A stretch of DNA of 58,535 nucleotides from Hominenteromicrobium sp964531265 (GTDB lineage Bacteria > Bacillota > Clostridia > Oscillospirales > Acutalibacteraceae), in contig CAZHDW010000014.1 of the NCBI GenBank assembly GCA_964531265.1, positions 1-58,535 on the forward strand. Direction: 5' to 3'. The position numbers and the translations under genes were made by a program. Below, piece after piece: positions 16,898-26,103 of the stretch (position 1 is its first letter; every line of letters begins with the position of its first letter). The notes beneath the pieces were generated by a model, which ran no database searches, was not told where the DNA came from, and saw only the letters and a program-made list of their open reading frames with translations.

Positions 16898-17970
16898 AGC
16901 GGATAGTGATATGCCTGTTGCTTATGATATCGTTGCTGACCGCATGCTCGACGGAGCTTCATGAAAGGCTGTTGGTGCGCGCCATAGGTATTGATAAAAG
17001 CGGGGACGAGTGGAGAGTAACGGCGTTGATCTCATGTCCCGAGGAGGACGGACGGGAAATCAGCGTTACCGAAACCGGCAGCACTGTCGCCGCAGCACTC
17101 GAAGGGATATCCCGGAATACCGGAAAGAAGCCGCTGTATTCCCATAATTCTCTGCTGATCTTCGGCAGGGAGTGCGCCGCATACGGTTTTTCTGATTGCA
17201 TGGATTTCTTTATCAGGGATAGGGAATCGAGGCCGACGGTGAAAATTGCTGTGTCGGACAAAACTGCAGAGAAGCTGCTTTCCGACGGAGAAATCTCAAA
17301 AAGAGCGGAAAGCATCGATCTGCTACTGACTGAGAATAAGTACAACGGTGTGACGCTTGATACGAGTATTATAGACCTGTATAATGGCTGCACCGGCCCA
17401 AATAAATGTGCCGCTCTGCCAGTGCTGAACGCGAGCGGAGAGATATATGTTAAGGGAGCAGCGCTCATCACAAATATGAAGCTTTCGGATGAGCTCGACA
17501 TCGAATCGCTCAAAGGATATCTGGCACTTAGGGGAGAGCTCAGCTCCTGTGAAAGTGAGATACTCAGTGCTTATTGCGGAAAAACCGTCATAGAAACGGA
17601 AAAAACAGATTGTGTCGTGCGGTTTGTCAAAGCAGATCCGAAGTCGATATTCACGATAAAAATACGCGCATACGGCGAACTAAATTCAATATCACTGCGC
17701 GGTAAAATCATAGAAAGCGTGGCATACGATGAAATGGAGGAGCTGTACGCAGAGGCGTTAATGGGGGATGTTATGAGCTATCTCGGCTCCTCGGTCTGTT
17801 CCTCCGGAGCTGATGCCACAGGGTTTGGCAGAGCCATAGCCGAAGCGGATGAATGTATGTGGAGGGATGAGTTCATGCCGCGTGATTATTTCTTGAAAAG
17901 CTGCGAATACAGGGTCGAGATAGATGCGGTGATAGATCGTACGGAAGCCGAGGACAGGCCATATCTCTGA
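16894..17970 (+). CDS. gerAC: Spore germination receptor subunit C (Ger(x)C lipoprotein)
   Basis: 358-residue lipoprotein subunit of the receptor. The signal peptide ends in a lipobox (LLTACS, Cys about residue 18). The first mature strand ERLLVRAIGIDKSGDEWRVT is typical of Ger(x)C proteins. The YSHNSLLIFGRECA and MDFFIRDRESRP blocks correspond to the N-terminal domain, and the C-terminal domain ends in FLKSCEYRVEIDAVI. The ATG at 16894 overlaps the gerB stop; a longer in-frame extension lies within gerB and is rejected. No terminator is obvious downstream. Confidence 0.93.
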   Translation: MKRIVICLLLMISLLTACSTELHERLLVRAIGIDKSGDEWRVTALISCPEEDGREISVTETGSTVAAALEGISRNTGKKPLYSHNSLLIFGRECAAYGFSDCMDFFIRDRESRPTVKIAVSDKTAEKLLSDGEISKRAESIDLLLTENKYNGVTLDTSIIDLYNGCTGPNKCAALPVLNASGEIYVKGAALITNMKLSDELDIESLKGYLALRGELSSCESEILSAYCGKTVIETEKTDCVVRFVKADPKSIFTIKIRAYGELNSISLRGKIIESVAYDEMEELYAEALMGDVMSYLGSSVCSSGADATGFGRAIAEADECMWRDEFMPRDYFLKSCEYRVEIDAVIDRTEAEDRPYL

Positions 17971-18079
17971 TTTGTAGTATGTGAAGTTTATAGGCTTTAC
18001 GAATGTATATGACAAGCTAATGCACTTTACACGATAAATGAAATCTTTCACATGAAAGTAACACGAATTCTTAAATGTG

Positions 18080-18121
18080 TTAAGTTATAACACTTTACAG
18101 TGTATATTCACTCAAAGTGAA
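18080..18121 (+). promoter_or_regulatory. pcrA promoter region with two inverted repeats
   Basis: Candidate sigma-A promoter TTAAGT (18080-18085), 17-base spacer, TATATT (18103-18108). The inverted repeat ACACT-TTAC-AGTGT (18090-18103) fills the 3' spacer. A second, TTCACT-CAA-AGTGAA (18107-18121), abuts the -10. These are possible operators; the regulator is unknown. The rest of 17971-18204 holds nothing recognised. Confidence 0.5.
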
Positions 18122-18204
18122 AAAATCTGCGTGTTCGATTGCGTTTTTCATCAAGTTATTGTAAAATGGCATGGACGAATGAAATTGAAAGGCAGAATGA
18201 TCTT

Positions 18205-20586
18205 ATGGATAAAACGGATATCCTTGCTTTGAGAAGAGCTGTACTGGAAAAAGAGTTTTCCAGAATGAATAACAGGCAGAGAGAGGCGGTTTTCTCCGTT
18301 AACGGCCCGCAGTTGATACTTGCCGGTGCCGGCAGCGGAAAGACCACTGTGCTCATAAACAGAATAGCAAATATTCTTCGCTACGGTGATGCTTATCACA
18401 GCAGCTTTGTTCAGGCGGAGCTGACACAGGAGGATCTGGATAATTGCCAGAAGTACCTTGTTTCGGACGTTCCTCTTCCGGAAAGCACCCGCGAGCATCT
18501 CAGTGTTTCGGCTTGCAAGCCGTGGCGCATAATGGCGATTACTTTTACAAATAAGGCCGCAGGGGAGCTAAAGGAAAGGCTTTGCAATATGCTCGGTGAG
18601 GACGGAAATGACGTGTGGGCTGCTACCTTCCATTCGGCCTGTGCGCGTATTCTCCGTAGGGATGCGGAGCGCATCGGGTATTCCGGCCACTTTACCATAT
18701 ACGATACCGATGACAGCCGCAGGCTGATGAAAAATATCCTCAAGGAAATGGATGTGTCTGAAAAGAGCATGGCTCCCAAGGCAGTCCTCAATGAGATATC
18801 AAGGGCGAAGGATTCCCTTATTCAGCCGGAGGATTATGCAAAAACGGTTGGTGATGATTATAGACTTAAGATCGTTTCAAGAGCGTATTCTACCTATCAA
18901 AAGCGCCTTATAGATGCCGATGCAATGGATTTTGATGACCTTATCGGCAAGACGGTGGAGCTTTTTCAGAAGTGTCCGGATGTGCTCGAATATTACCAGA
19001 ATCGCCTTAAATATCTCATGGTGGATGAGTATCAGGATACGAACCACGCACAGTATGTCTTTGTAAGGCTTCTTGCGGGCAAGCACCACAATCTCTGCGT
19101 TGTCGGTGATGATGACCAGAGCATCTATAAATTCCGCGGCGCAACTATCGAGAATATTCTGAGCTTTGAGAACAGCTTTGAGGATGCACATGTTATTCGC
19201 CTTGAGCAGAATTACCGCTCCACGCAGACAATACTGGACGCCGCAAATGCGGTTATTGAGAACAATACCGAGCGAAAGGGCAAGAAGCTGTGGACGGATA
19301 ACGGTGACGGCAAAAAGATAGGCATTCATACGGCCGAGAATGAGACAGATGAGGCCGACAGAATTGCAAGAGTAATACTGGACGGTGTGGCTGCAGGCCG
19401 ACGCTTCTCGGATTATGCAGTGCTCTATCGCATGAATTCACAGTCACTGACCTTCGAACGTAACTTTGCAAAATCCGGAATACCGCACAGGATAATCGGT
19501 GGCACGCGCTTCTATGAGAGACGTGAAATAAAGGAAATGATCGCATACCTCAGCGTAATAAGCAATCCGAACGATGAAATGCGTCTGAGAAGAATCATAA
19601 ATGTTCCGAAGCGTGGTATAGGTGACAGATCGGTCGAAATCGCAGCCGAAATAGCTCAGCAGACGGGCGAGAGTCTGTTTTCCGTCGTCCGTCACGCAAA
19701 GGAATATCCGGCTCTGTCGCGTGCTGCGGCAAAGATGCAGCTGTTTGGCTCTCAGCTTCAGGGGCTTATAGACCTTAATGAGGATGAGGAGGTCACACTT
19801 TCCGAGCTTTATACCGAACTGATAGACAGAATGGAATATATAGAATTCCTGAAAAGCGATGACCCCGAATCCGCTGAGGACAGGGAGGCGAATGTCAAGG
19901 AGCTTGCGTCCAACCTGAGCCGCTTTGAGGAGGAGAACCCCGAGGCGACCCTGATGGATTTTCTCGAAGAGGTATCGCTCATAACCGATATCGATAATTA
20001 CGACAACGGTGCGGATTCCGTAGTGCTCATGACGATACACTCCGCAAAGGGCCTCGAATTCCCGGTCGTATTTTTGCCCGGCATGGAGGAGAATATCTTC
20101 CCAGGCATGAACAGCATTTATGTTCCGTCCGAGGTTGAGGAGGAGCGACGCCTGGCCTATGTTGCGATAACAAGAGCCAAGGAGGAGTTGTATATCTACA
20201 ATGCCGAGTCACGTATGGTCTTCGGAATGATGAGCAGAAACAGGCTGTCACGCTTTGCCGAGGAAATACCGGAGGCGCTTGTTGAGCACACACGTTCGCG
20301 TGAATACAATGTGCGCCCGACGAGTATGCCGAGCTTCTCCGGTGCAAAGCCGTTTGGTGCGACAAAAACACCTGCTCAGGCCGGGGGCTTTACGGCAAAG
20401 CCCCGTGTTGCGCCAGCACCGGCGGGAACATACCGCGTTGGCGATACGGTCGCACACAAGGCTTTCGGAACGGGAATCATAGTTTCCGCAACGCAAATGG
20501 CGAACGATACGCTGCTAGAGGTGGCTTTTGAAAAGGTCGGAACGAAGAAGCTTTTTGCCAACTTCGCACGACTCACAAAAATGTAA
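18205..20586 (+). CDS. pcrA: ATP-dependent 3'-5' DNA helicase PcrA/UvrD
   Basis: 793-residue superfamily 1A helicase for repair and replication-conflict resolution. Motif I is LAGAGSGKTTVL, Ia AITFTNKAAGELKER, II MVDEYQDTNHAQ, III VGDDDQSIYKFRGA, IV EQNYRST, V TIHSAKGLEFPVVFLPG and VI VAITRAKEELYI. The C-terminal tail has a Tudor-like PcrA segment (GDTVAHKAFGTGIIV, about 740-793). A ~25-residue insert lies between motifs I and Ia (FVQAELTQEDLDNC region), which is longer than usual. The ATG at 18205 has AAAGG 12 bases upstream; the in-frame ATG at 18166 has no ribosome site but cannot be excluded. Confidence 0.95.
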   Translation: MDKTDILALRRAVLEKEFSRMNNRQREAVFSVNGPQLILAGAGSGKTTVLINRIANILRYGDAYHSSFVQAELTQEDLDNCQKYLVSDVPLPESTREHLSVSACKPWRIMAITFTNKAAGELKERLCNMLGEDGNDVWAATFHSACARILRRDAERIGYSGHFTIYDTDDSRRLMKNILKEMDVSEKSMAPKAVLNEISRAKDSLIQPEDYAKTVGDDYRLKIVSRAYSTYQKRLIDADAMDFDDLIGKTVELFQKCPDVLEYYQNRLKYLMVDEYQDTNHAQYVFVRLLAGKHHNLCVVGDDDQSIYKFRGATIENILSFENSFEDAHVIRLEQNYRSTQTILDAANAVIENNTERKGKKLWTDNGDGKKIGIHTAENETDEADRIARVILDGVAAGRRFSDYAVLYRMNSQSLTFERNFAKSGIPHRIIGGTRFYERREIKEMIAYLSVISNPNDEMRLRRIINVPKRGIGDRSVEIAAEIAQQTGESLFSVVRHAKEYPALSRAAAKMQLFGSQLQGLIDLNEDEEVTLSELYTELIDRMEYIEFLKSDDPESAEDREANVKELASNLSRFEEENPEATLMDFLEEVSLITDIDNYDNGADSVVLMTIHSAKGLEFPVVFLPGMEENIFPGMNSIYVPSEVEEERRLAYVAITRAKEELYIYNAESRMVFGMMSRNRLSRFAEEIPEALVEHTRSREYNVRPTSMPSFSGAKPFGATKTPAQAGGFTAKPRVAPAPAGTYRVGDTVAHKAFGTGIIVSATQMANDTLLEVAFEKVGTKKLFANFARLTKM

Positions 20587-20626
20587 ACGAAAACGGGGGT
20601 AAACCAGCTTTGACTGATTTACCCCT
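20585..20626 (-). terminator. Intrinsic terminator, mainly for the minus-strand Cys-rich gene
   Basis: Stem GGGGTAAA / TTTACCCC (20596-20603 with 20618-20625). On the minus strand it is followed by CGTTTTCGTTT; the plus-strand side has no T-run. Confidence 0.65.
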
Positions 20627-20632
20627 GTGCTG

Positions 20633-21430
20633 TTATTTGCCGCAGCCGCATCCCGGCTCGCCGGCCTTTGGCGGGAAAAATTCGTCGGTGGGGAAGTCTA
20701 TCTTTCTGAACAGCTCGCAGGGGCTGTCGCTTGAGGCGACACACTCCTTATCCGGAATGCAGAAGTCGAATGCCGGAATGAGCATCTGAACATTGCGGAT
20801 TATCTGTACTATCGTGAAAAGCCCTATCGTAACGAAAACCGTGTTCTTCTGCGGCGAAAGCTCGAACGGGCCTCCGTACAGTGCGGATATGGCATCCGGT
20901 ATCACACAGCAGGGCTCATAGCCGCAGTGCCCACAGCTTTCGCATAGCTTTACGGAGAGCGCCACGGGCTTTGCGGCCTGAACTGTAGCCTTTGGCAGTA
21001 TGCAGTTATTTTGGCCTATGCTTTCCTCGCTGCTGTCGCTCGAGAACATTTTGGCATTGCCCTCGCTACCGTAGAGAATAGCCTTTTTATTGAATACGGA
21101 AATGCCGTTCACACGCTCCGTGCCTATGGCGCTTCCGCCGAAAAGCTCAAGTGCCACATCGAAGAAAAAGGTCATGTCTATGGAATAATAGCCGCGGTTG
21201 AACGGTATCGGCTGCATGTCGATATAAACCGTCAGCACATTGATGTCACGCACGCGTACATTGGCTGCGCTGTCTATCAGCGGCTGAGTATCCGCCGGAA
21301 AAAGCACTCTGATATCTTCAATGCAGTCCTTTGCGCTGCAACTGTCGTATATGCGCATGGCATCCACGCACACCGCTTCCTTGAAAACATCATTGCTCTC
21401 GGTGTTCGGAGAAAAATCGTTTTCTGCCAT
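20633..21430 (-). CDS. Uncharacterised Cys-rich protein
   Basis: 265 residues, no signal peptide or membrane segment. The N-terminal third has a repeated Cys/Asp pattern (VCVDAMRIYDSCSAKDCIED). The middle is beta-rich (VLTVYIDMQPIPFNRGYYS, DMTFFFDVALELFGG). A dense Cys block follows (LCESCGHCGYEPCC), with a C-terminal tail GEPGCGCGK. The Cys spacing could bind metal or form cross-links, as in coat-type proteins, but no function is assigned. I recognise the general type as a conserved clostridial hypothetical. The ATG at 21430 follows AAAGGAGG at seven bases, so the upstream in-frame ATG is rejected. It is monocistronic. Confidence 0.8.
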   Translation of the reverse strand: MAENDFSPNTESNDVFKEAVCVDAMRIYDSCSAKDCIEDIRVLFPADTQPLIDSAANVRVRDINVLTVYIDMQPIPFNRGYYSIDMTFFFDVALELFGGSAIGTERVNGISVFNKKAILYGSEGNAKMFSSDSSEESIGQNNCILPKATVQAAKPVALSVKLCESCGHCGYEPCCVIPDAISALYGGPFELSPQKNTVFVTIGLFTIVQIIRNVQMLIPAFDFCIPDKECVASSDSPCELFRKIDFPTDEFFPPKAGEPGCGCGK

Positions 21431-21540
21431 ATGAAAACCTCCTTTGTGGTTTCTCAATGACATTTTACGGGAATCACACGTAATTGTGCCTGTCCTTTCT
21501 TTCGTAATTCTTAATTGAGATTTTATATGGTAATTTGTGG

Positions 21541-21569
21541 TTGTATATTTTGTTTTATTTTGGTATAAT
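21541..21569 (+). promoter_or_regulatory. Sigma-A promoter of the tmk - DJ-1 - cyclo-ligase - mltG operon
   Basis: TTGTAT (21541-21546), 17-base spacer, TATAAT (21564-21569), 43 bases before tmk. Confidence 0.78.
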
Positions 21570-21611
21570 ACATAGGATATTTAGCTTGTTGGATAGGAAA
21601 GGCGATATATT

Positions 21612-22268
21612 ATGGCTTTGGTGGTAATAGAAGGATTGGACGGCAGCGGCAAGGGCACACAGACCGAAAAGCTTGAGCAGTACGCTGCGAAGCATAACGG
21701 CGCAAGAAAGGTCACCTTCCCGGACTACGCATCCCCGTCGTCCGCACTCGTGAAAATGTATCTTGCCGGAGAATTCGGTACAGATGCAGGCTCGGTAAAT
21801 GCATACGCTGCAAGCACCTTCTACGCGGTGGATAGATTTGCGAGCTATCAGAAGCAGTGGAAGGATGATTATCTTTCCGGCAAGCTCATAATTGCCGACA
21901 GATATGTTACCGCGAACATGGTGTACCAGCTCAGCAAGCTGCCGCAGTCTCAGTGGGACAGCTTTTTGGACTGGATTGAGGACCTTGAGTATGTTAAGCT
22001 CGGTCTGCCAAGGCCGGATATGGTGCTGTATCTGGATGTTCCGCCGGCGGTTTCCCAGAAACTTTTGCAAAAGAGATACGACGGCGACAGCTCCAAAAAG
22101 GATATACATGAGAAGGATCTTGCCTTCCTGCTGCATTGCAGGGAGTGCGCTGTCTATGCTGCCGAAAGGCTTAACTGGACTGTCATCAACTGCGCTGCGG
22201 GGGATGACCTGCGCACGATAGAGGATATTCATAATGAGATTTTGAGAAAATTGGAGGGACTGATATGA
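21612..22268 (+). CDS. tmk: Thymidylate kinase
   Basis: 218-residue dTMP kinase making dTDP for DNA synthesis; dTTP is also the nucleotide donor used by RfbA in the rhamnose genes downstream. The P-loop is EGLDGSGKGTQ (usually GxxGxGKT/S; here GKG), followed by TFPDY, the DR motif VDRFASYQKQW and IIADRYVTANMVYQ, and a lid with KRYDGD. It is somewhat divergent from the B. subtilis enzyme but complete. The stop overlaps the next start by four bases. Confidence 0.9.
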   Translation: MALVVIEGLDGSGKGTQTEKLEQYAAKHNGARKVTFPDYASPSSALVKMYLAGEFGTDAGSVNAYAASTFYAVDRFASYQKQWKDDYLSGKLIIADRYVTANMVYQLSKLPQSQWDSFLDWIEDLEYVKLGLPRPDMVLYLDVPPAVSQKLLQKRYDGDSSKKDIHEKDLAFLLHCRECAVYAAERLNWTVINCAAGDDLRTIEDIHNEILRKLEGLI

Positions 22269-22804
22269 TATATGTTTTTCTTGCCGATGGCTTTGAAGAG
22301 GTAGAGGCCATTGCGCCGCTTGATCTGTTGCGCAGAGCCGAGCTTGATGTAAAGCTTGTGGGTGTTGGCGGAAGAACGATCACCGGTTCACACGGAATTA
22401 CGGTAACAGCCGATATCGAAGAAAAGGACGTTACGACGGATGATATGGAAATGATGGTTCTGCCGGGCGGTATGCCGGGAACTTTGAACCTTGAGAAATC
22501 TCCGATAGTTGCGGCTTGTGCCGAATACTGCGCACGAAATGGCATATATCTTGCTGCGATCTGTGCAGCTCCGAGTATTTTGGGACACAGAGGACTGCTC
22601 AAGGATAAGGAGGCCACATGCTTCCCGGGCTTTGAGGGTCAGCTCAACTGCAAAAAGCTCTCGGAGGAGCCCGTTTGCGTTGACGGAAACATCATAACGT
22701 CAAAGGGAATGGGAACAGCTACGCTGTTCGGACTCAAGCTTGTTGAGCTTATTGCGGGCAAGGTGAAGTCGAATAAAATACGCGCATCCATTCAGTACGT
22801 ATGA
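22265..22804 (+). CDS. DJ-1/PfpI-family protein (YajL-like)
   Basis: 179 residues of the DJ-1/ThiJ/PfpI flavodoxin-like fold. The conserved pieces are FLADGFEEVEAIAPLDLLRRA, MMVLPGGMPGT and the nucleophile elbow AAICAAPSIL (Cys about 100). Family members are proposed as glyoxalases, deglycases or redox chaperones, and the activity is disputed. It is coupled to tmk upstream and to the cyclo-ligase downstream by ATGA overlaps. Confidence 0.92.
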   Translation: MIYVFLADGFEEVEAIAPLDLLRRAELDVKLVGVGGRTITGSHGITVTADIEEKDVTTDDMEMMVLPGGMPGTLNLEKSPIVAACAEYCARNGIYLAAICAAPSILGHRGLLKDKEATCFPGFEGQLNCKKLSEEPVCVDGNIITSKGMGTATLFGLKLVELIAGKVKSNKIRASIQYV

Positions 22805-23394
22805 TTTCGGAAGAAAAGAAGCGGCTGAGAACGATAATGCGTGAGCGCAGAGCGTCCGCCGTCAATAAGGATGCTCTGGACAAGGAAATTTCAGTACGGC
22901 TTTTGCAGTCCGAGCTGTACAGCTCGGCGGAATGCCTACTGCTCTACTACAGCGTCGGCTCAGAGGCCGATACCCTCGGGATACTCAGCAGAGCGTTAGC
23001 GGACGGCAAGGCGGTTTTTATGCCGAAATGCGGTGCCGGAAAGCGAGAAATGAGCTTTTACAGAGTGTTTTCCGCAAACGAGCTGAAGACGGACAGGTTC
23101 GGGATTCCTGCGCCTTCCGAAAGCATTGAAGGACTGTGGAAAAAAGGAAAAAGAGATTTATGCATTGTCCCCGGCCTTGCCTTTACGAAAAAGGGCGAGA
23201 GGCTCGGCTATGGAGGGGGCTACTATGATGCGTTTATGGCTGACGCCGGGATATGCACTGTCGGTCTGTGCTATGGCTTTCAGGTGACGGAGCATTTGCC
23301 GGTGGAGTCCTGCGATATGCGTGTGCGATACATTTGCACGGAGCGAGGGGTATGCTTGTGTGGTGCTGAAAATACGCAGAAAGGATATGTGTGA
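22801..23394 (+). CDS. 5-formyltetrahydrofolate cyclo-ligase
   Basis: 197-residue enzyme converting 5-formyl-THF to 5,10-methenyl-THF with ATP. It begins EEKKRLRTIMRERRA, as usual for the family. The folate/ATP signature is PGLAFTKKGERLGYGGGYYD (about 122-141). It is coupled by four-base overlap to the DJ-1 gene, and mltG starts immediately after its stop. Confidence 0.93.
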   Translation: MISEEKKRLRTIMRERRASAVNKDALDKEISVRLLQSELYSSAECLLLYYSVGSEADTLGILSRALADGKAVFMPKCGAGKREMSFYRVFSANELKTDRFGIPAPSESIEGLWKKGKRDLCIVPGLAFTKKGERLGYGGGYYDAFMADAGICTVGLCYGFQVTEHLPVESCDMRVRYICTERGVCLCGAENTQKGYV

Positions 23395-23395
23395 T

Positions 23396-24691
23396 ATGAA
23401 CGACAACGAAAACAAGAGTATGCCTGGAAATGCACCTGTGCGTGACACGGGAAAGCATTTCAAGGTAAATATTTCAGATGAAAAGCTGAATGCTACGGAA
23501 GAATTCGAGGATATACAGAATTATGCGGACATGAGCTCGACCTATGAGCCACGTTCCGAGCGCTATGACGATGACCGTGCGCGCCGCAAGGAGGCACGTG
23601 CACACAGAAAGCGCAACAGGGTAAAGGCGAGGAAGAATAAGAGAATATTCACGTTCACCTGGCTCGTCATGATAGTTCTGGCCTCACTTACGATATCCTC
23701 CTATCTCATAGGCGGCTCCAATGACTTCCTCGGTATCAACCGCATGGAGTCCGAGGTCGAGGTCACGATACCGGAGAATGTCACTCAGGAGGAGCTTACG
23801 GACATACTCTATTCGAGCCATGCAATTGATAAGCCGGAATTTTTCTCGTTATTCTGTAAGCTGACAGCGGATATTGACGATTTTCAGCCGGGAGAGTATA
23901 ATATCAAGACCAATTTGGACTATAAGGCTCTTGTGAATGAGCTTCAGGCCGGCCCGACACTTGGCGATGTTGTGAAGATCATGTTCCCGGAGGGCTTGAC
24001 TGTCGTGGAGCTTGCCGAGCTTCTCGAGGAGAACGGCCTCAGCTCCAAGGATGAAATACTTGAGGTCTGCAATTCGGATTATTTCGATGAGACTCATGAA
24101 TCCATTGGAAAAATAGACAATGCGGAAAACAAGTATTATAAGCTCGAGGGCTACCTTTTCCCGGATACCTATGAGTTCTACGAAAAGGAATCCGCACAGT
24201 CCATCATCAAGCGTTTCCTCAATAACTTTGAGAACCGTATAGATGAAGAGATGCGCGCCGATATAAAGGCGAGTGGATATACAATGGATGAGATCATCGT
24301 AATGGCATCCATTATTCAGGGTGAGGCTGCGAACACGGATGACATGTATATGGTATCCGCTGTTCTGCATAACAGACTCAGGGATGGCAGCAGCCATGCG
24401 ATATATTCCCTTGACTGCGACTCCACACTTTATTATCCGTACAACAGCCGTGCAGAGGCGCCGGAGGGCTACTTCAGCGATTACTCCACCTATGCTTCTC
24501 TGGGCGGTGTCAACGGTCTGCCGGCAGGTGCAATATGCAGTCCCGGACTTGAAGCGATAAAGGCCGCTATATATCCGGCCGCCGAGGGCAGCGAGTACTA
24601 CTACTTCTGCCATGACAGCAACCGTACTCCTTACTATGCAGCGACTATGGAGGAGCATCAGGCAAATCTCGTGGCTGCCGGTTTGGCATAA
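23396..24691 (+). CDS. mltG: Endolytic peptidoglycan transglycosylase MltG (YceG family)
   Basis: 431-residue membrane-anchored enzyme that cuts nascent glycan strands. A charged cytoplasmic tail of about 83 residues precedes a single membrane helix (about 84-105). The extracellular part has a LysM-like subdomain (IPENVTQEELTDIL, FPEGLTVVELAELL) and the catalytic region with EGYLFPDTYEF and the conserved Glu of ASIIQGEA (about 310), then VLHNRL and LPAGAICSPGLEAIKAA. I took the ATG at 23396, ten bases after AAAGGA; an ATG at 23387 is too close to that site. Confidence 0.93.
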   Translation: MNDNENKSMPGNAPVRDTGKHFKVNISDEKLNATEEFEDIQNYADMSSTYEPRSERYDDDRARRKEARAHRKRNRVKARKNKRIFTFTWLVMIVLASLTISSYLIGGSNDFLGINRMESEVEVTIPENVTQEELTDILYSSHAIDKPEFFSLFCKLTADIDDFQPGEYNIKTNLDYKALVNELQAGPTLGDVVKIMFPEGLTVVELAELLEENGLSSKDEILEVCNSDYFDETHESIGKIDNAENKYYKLEGYLFPDTYEFYEKESAQSIIKRFLNNFENRIDEEMRADIKASGYTMDEIIVMASIIQGEAANTDDMYMVSAVLHNRLRDGSSHAIYSLDCDSTLYYPYNSRAEAPEGYFSDYSTYASLGGVNGLPAGAICSPGLEAIKAAIYPAAEGSEYYYFCHDSNRTPYYAATMEEHQANLVAAGLA

Positions 24692-24706
24692 AACAAATAA
24701 GAATCC

Positions 24707-24741
24707 CTGTGCCTTTTCGGAGAACCGAAAGGGCACAGTTT
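24707..24741 (+). terminator. Stem-loop terminator after mltG
   Basis: 14-bp stem CTGTGCC.. to ..GGCACAG with AGAA loop; the T-tract is only TTT, so it may be leaky into the U32 gene. Confidence 0.6.
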
Positions 24742-24757
24742 CGGTGAGGCGATAATT

Positions 24758-25981
24758 ATGATAATAAATTACACAAATAAGCCGGAGCTTCTTGCACCGG
24801 TCGGTGACATGGAAAGATTGACCTCCGCACTCGATTTCGGCGCGGATGCGGTTTATCTTGCTGGTAAATCCTTTGGCATGCGCTCGGCTCCGTCAAACTT
24901 TTCGAATGAAGAGCTCATGGAGGCTGTAAAAAAGGCACATGAAAACGGCGTTAAGGTCTACGTTACCTGCAATATACTTCCGCATAATCATGAGCTGGCT
25001 GAATTGCCGGATTTTCTCATGTACTGCCAGGAGGTAGGCGTGGACGCGTTTATCATGACGGATCTCGGAGTCATGGCCATGGCGAAGAAGTATGCTCCTA
25101 AGGTGCCGGTGCATATCTCAACTCAGGCCGGAGTCGTAAACTACGAGACGGCAAATGCCTTTTATAACCTCGGCGCGGAGAGAGTTGTCCTTGCAAGAGA
25201 GCTTTCCTTTACCGAAATAGCCGAGATAAGGGCTAAAACTCCGAAAGAGCTTGAAATAGAGGCTTTTGTTCACGGCGCAATGTGCGTTTCCTTCTCCGGA
25301 AGATGCCTGCTTTCAAACTATTTGACCGGCAGGGACGCAAATCACGGTGACTGTGCACAGCCGTGCCGCTGGGATTATTATCTCATAGAGCGTACAAGAC
25401 CGGATCAGCCCTTTGTGATACAGCAGGATGAGAAGTCCTCATACATTTTGAATTCACGCGACATGTGCCTCATAGAGCATATACCGCAGCTCATCGATTG
25501 CGGAATATCCAGCTTTAAGATAGAGGGCAGAGCAAAATCTGCATACTACGTTGCGTGCATAACCAATGCCTACAGAAACGCGATCGATGCCGTTACAGCC
25601 GGAAAAGCGCTTCCGGACTGGGTTGTTGAGGAGACGGAGCGCATCAGCCACAGAGCATACAGCACAGGCTTCTACAGCGGTAATGAGCCCGGCCAGACAA
25701 CTGAGAGCGCGGGATATATTCGCAAGTGGGATGTTGGCGCTGTCTGTGTGGGCATGGAAAACGATATGGTCAAGCTTTCACAGCGCAATCGCTTTTTCAG
25801 GGGAGAGACAGTCAGCGTGCTTGAACCGGGCTGTGAGCCGTACGACATAGTGCTTAATGAAATATTCAACGAGGATATGGAGCCGATAGAAGCAGCTCCG
25901 CATGCCACCATGACGGTTTATCTTAAGGCCGACAGAGAGATTAAGAAGGGTGCATATCTCAGAGTGCGCCGCGGCAATTGA
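24758..25981 (+). CDS. U32-family protein (TrhP/YrrO-like tRNA hydroxylation type)
   Basis: 407 residues, annotated as peptidase family U32. It begins with PELLAPVGDMERLTSALDFGADAVY, carries the U32 signature EAFVHGAMCVSFSGRCLLSN with NHGDCAQPCRW, and retains the conserved Cys set that in TrhP/RlhA-type proteins is thought to bind an iron-sulfur cluster. The subgroup with this length matches tRNA 5-hydroxyuridine synthesis proteins; protease activity is doubtful. It lies 66 bases after mltG and may share its transcript by read-through. Confidence 0.88.
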   Translation: MIINYTNKPELLAPVGDMERLTSALDFGADAVYLAGKSFGMRSAPSNFSNEELMEAVKKAHENGVKVYVTCNILPHNHELAELPDFLMYCQEVGVDAFIMTDLGVMAMAKKYAPKVPVHISTQAGVVNYETANAFYNLGAERVVLARELSFTEIAEIRAKTPKELEIEAFVHGAMCVSFSGRCLLSNYLTGRDANHGDCAQPCRWDYYLIERTRPDQPFVIQQDEKSSYILNSRDMCLIEHIPQLIDCGISSFKIEGRAKSAYYVACITNAYRNAIDAVTAGKALPDWVVEETERISHRAYSTGFYSGNEPGQTTESAGYIRKWDVGAVCVGMENDMVKLSQRNRFFRGETVSVLEPGCEPYDIVLNEIFNEDMEPIEAAPHATMTVYLKADREIKKGAYLRVRRGN

Positions 25982-26006
25982 CGGCCTTGAGATGTCGAGT
26001 GCAATC

Positions 26007-26035
26007 TTGCATTTCATATACTGATATGATATAAT
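26007..26035 (+). promoter_or_regulatory. Sigma-A promoter of the polysaccharide dehydratase gene
   Basis: TTGCAT (26007-26012), 17-base spacer, TATAAT (26030-26035). The untranslated leader would be about 60 bases, ending in GGAGG before 26104. Confidence 0.82.
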
Positions 26036-26103
26036 ATTATAAATCGTCATGCGAAAAAGTGTCTTTTTAACTTGAGCTTTGTGCATGTTTTGGAGGTCTA
26101 AAC

